DNA of 34,638 bases from Campylobacterota bacterium (GTDB lineage Bacteria > Campylobacterota > Campylobacteria > Campylobacterales > QNZT01). The notes beneath the pieces were generated by a model that saw only the letters and a program-made list of their open reading frames with translations, did not search any database and was not told the origin of the DNA. Made by a program: the position numbers and the translations under genes. Of the stretch, positions 33,935 through 34,638 are shown piece by piece (the first letter of the stretch is position 1; each line of letters begins with the position of its first letter). The stretch spans positions 1 to 34,638 of the forward strand of contig JAHZKW010000052.1 in assembly GCA_022600175.1 (NCBI GenBank), written 5' to 3'.

Positions 33935-34638
33935 TTAGGCTCTACTTTCCCATAGAAGTACAACTTCAACATCATGAATATCACTGCGTCTTGGTTTGAT
34001 GTAAAACTCTTCGATAGTGTAGTTATCGATATCAAACTCCTCTTCTAGAAGGTTGATCTCCTCTTCTAAGCTCTCGGCAAGTGTTTCCATCTGTGCTTCA
34101 ATTTCTACAACTTTACGCTCAGCAACTGCAACATCATCTTTTTCACTATAGATCTTTCTAGCATTTCTAATGGTTGAGCCTGCACGTGAAGCGGTACTTC
34201 TTTTGACAGATTTTCGACCTAAAAAAGCATCTAGTATGGTCATCCCAAAAGAGAGTACGGTATCTGTTGTACGTGCACTCACATCAGCTTCCTCTTTTTC
34301 TAGTCTCTCTAAAGCTCTTTGGTATTTTGTTTCTAAGGAAGCTCTTTTTTTATTAAATTTGAGACGTAGTTTTTCTATGGCTTCATCTTGCTCTTCCCGT
34401 ACTTTGTCAGTTACCCGTATTTTAAATTGTCTGAATGACTCTTCTGGTTGTGATTCAAGTTTAAGAGAAGAGACTTTATATAAGGTGAGTAGCTTTTCAT
34501 GATAGAGATAGTTTGCAAACTCTTTTTCAATACTTTTAAAAGAGTTTGCACTGCTAATAAATGAAGGTAAGTTTGTATAGTGTGCATTTTCGCTAGCAGA
34601 GAGATCATAGAGATCAAAGTCATCACCATTATGATCTC
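33935..34638 (-). CDS. C-terminal part of a probable HerA-like ATPase
   Basis: The reading frame continues to the window edge, so the start lies outside. About 233 residues are visible. The first part (FISSANSFKSIEKEFANYLY) is helical; a long charged coiled coil follows (DKVREEQDEAIEKLRLKFNKKR... to EEAD). Then comes FGMTILDAFLGRKSVKRSTASRAGS, resembling the C-terminal Gly/Arg/Ser segment of DUF87/HerA-type ATP-binding proteins, a second coiled coil (about 165-205), and a strand ending VEVVLLWESRA. The ATPase core is not in the window, so the assignment is tentative. bpt begins 7 bp after its stop. Confidence 0.5.
   Translation of the reverse strand, partial: DHNGDDFDLYDLSASENAHYTNLPSFISSANSFKSIEKEFANYLYHEKLLTLYKVSSLKLESQPEESFRQFKIRVTDKVREEQDEAIEKLRLKFNKKRASLETKYQRALERLEKEEADVSARTTDTVLSFGMTILDAFLGRKSVKRSTASRAGSTIRNARKIYSEKDDVAVAERKVVEIEAQMETLAESLEEEINLLEEEFDIDNYTIEEFYIKPRRSDIHDVEVVLLWESRA

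Noticed and set aside
1-34638. Mobile element, phage region or defence island
   Set aside because: No transposase, integrase, toxin-antitoxin pair, restriction enzyme or CRISPR repeat was seen, and gene order is mostly that of the core genome.

Overview
The window reads as chromosomal DNA of a Campylobacterota (epsilonproteobacterial) organism, most like the free-living Sulfurimonas/Sulfurovum group. The evidence is AT-rich DNA (roughly 35-40% GC by eye), TATAAT boxes often preceded by TGN with no clear -35, and gene orders I recall from Helicobacter and Campylobacter: rnr-holA-rpsF-ssb-rpsR, cheY-prmA-ftsH and trpS-serS-pflB. The genus is inference. I see no tRNA, rRNA, CRISPR array, transposase or phage module, and no gene-free stretch over 300 bp; the longest is about 215 bp at 26458-26673.

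Layout. 1-3307 (+): RNA decay, replication and translation genes (RNase R end, HolA, S6, SSB, S18), with a probable autoregulatory leader before rpsF and a hairpin after rpsR. 3436-4110 (+): an orphan ClpP-like serine protease. 4107-7552 (-): a VanZ-like membrane protein and an RND permease with no adaptor or outer-membrane partner beside it. 7595-7849 (-): a small secreted basic protein. 7968-9437 (+): an HtrA/Deg protease, overlapping tail-to-tail by 42 bp a truncated hemoglobin plus stand-alone MnmC-oxidase operon (9396-10962, -). 11032-11838 (-): a CheW protein with an inserted zinc-binding CZB domain, preceded by a near-consensus sigma-54 promoter. 11977-14510 (+): an HlyD-like periplasmic protein and a molybdopterin oxidoreductase. 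14600-14878 (+): a small secreted protein.

14897-20221 (-) is a long tight array: exonuclease, hisH, hisA, cheY, prmA, ftsH. 20312-21873 (-) is a two-gene operon of a BON-like/OmpA envelope protein and an inner-membrane protein with a cytoplasmic helix-hairpin-helix domain. 21938-26457 (-) is trpS-serS-pflB. 26674-28662 (+) is a KP-43-type secreted subtilase, facing a secreted unknown protein (28665-29468, -). 29621-32344 (-) is prs-lepA. 32437-34638 (-) holds an AT-rich lipoprotein gene, the aminoacyl-tRNA-protein transferase gene bpt, and the 3' part of a probable HerA-like ATPase gene.

Most genes are housekeeping, but motility and chemotaxis recur: cheY, pflB (flagellar stator scaffold) and the sigma-54-driven CheW-CZB gene. 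The most interesting parts are the CheW-CZB gene and its promoter, and the OmpA/HhH pair, whose predicted topology could link a DNA-binding domain in the cytoplasm to peptidoglycan in the periplasm (inference).
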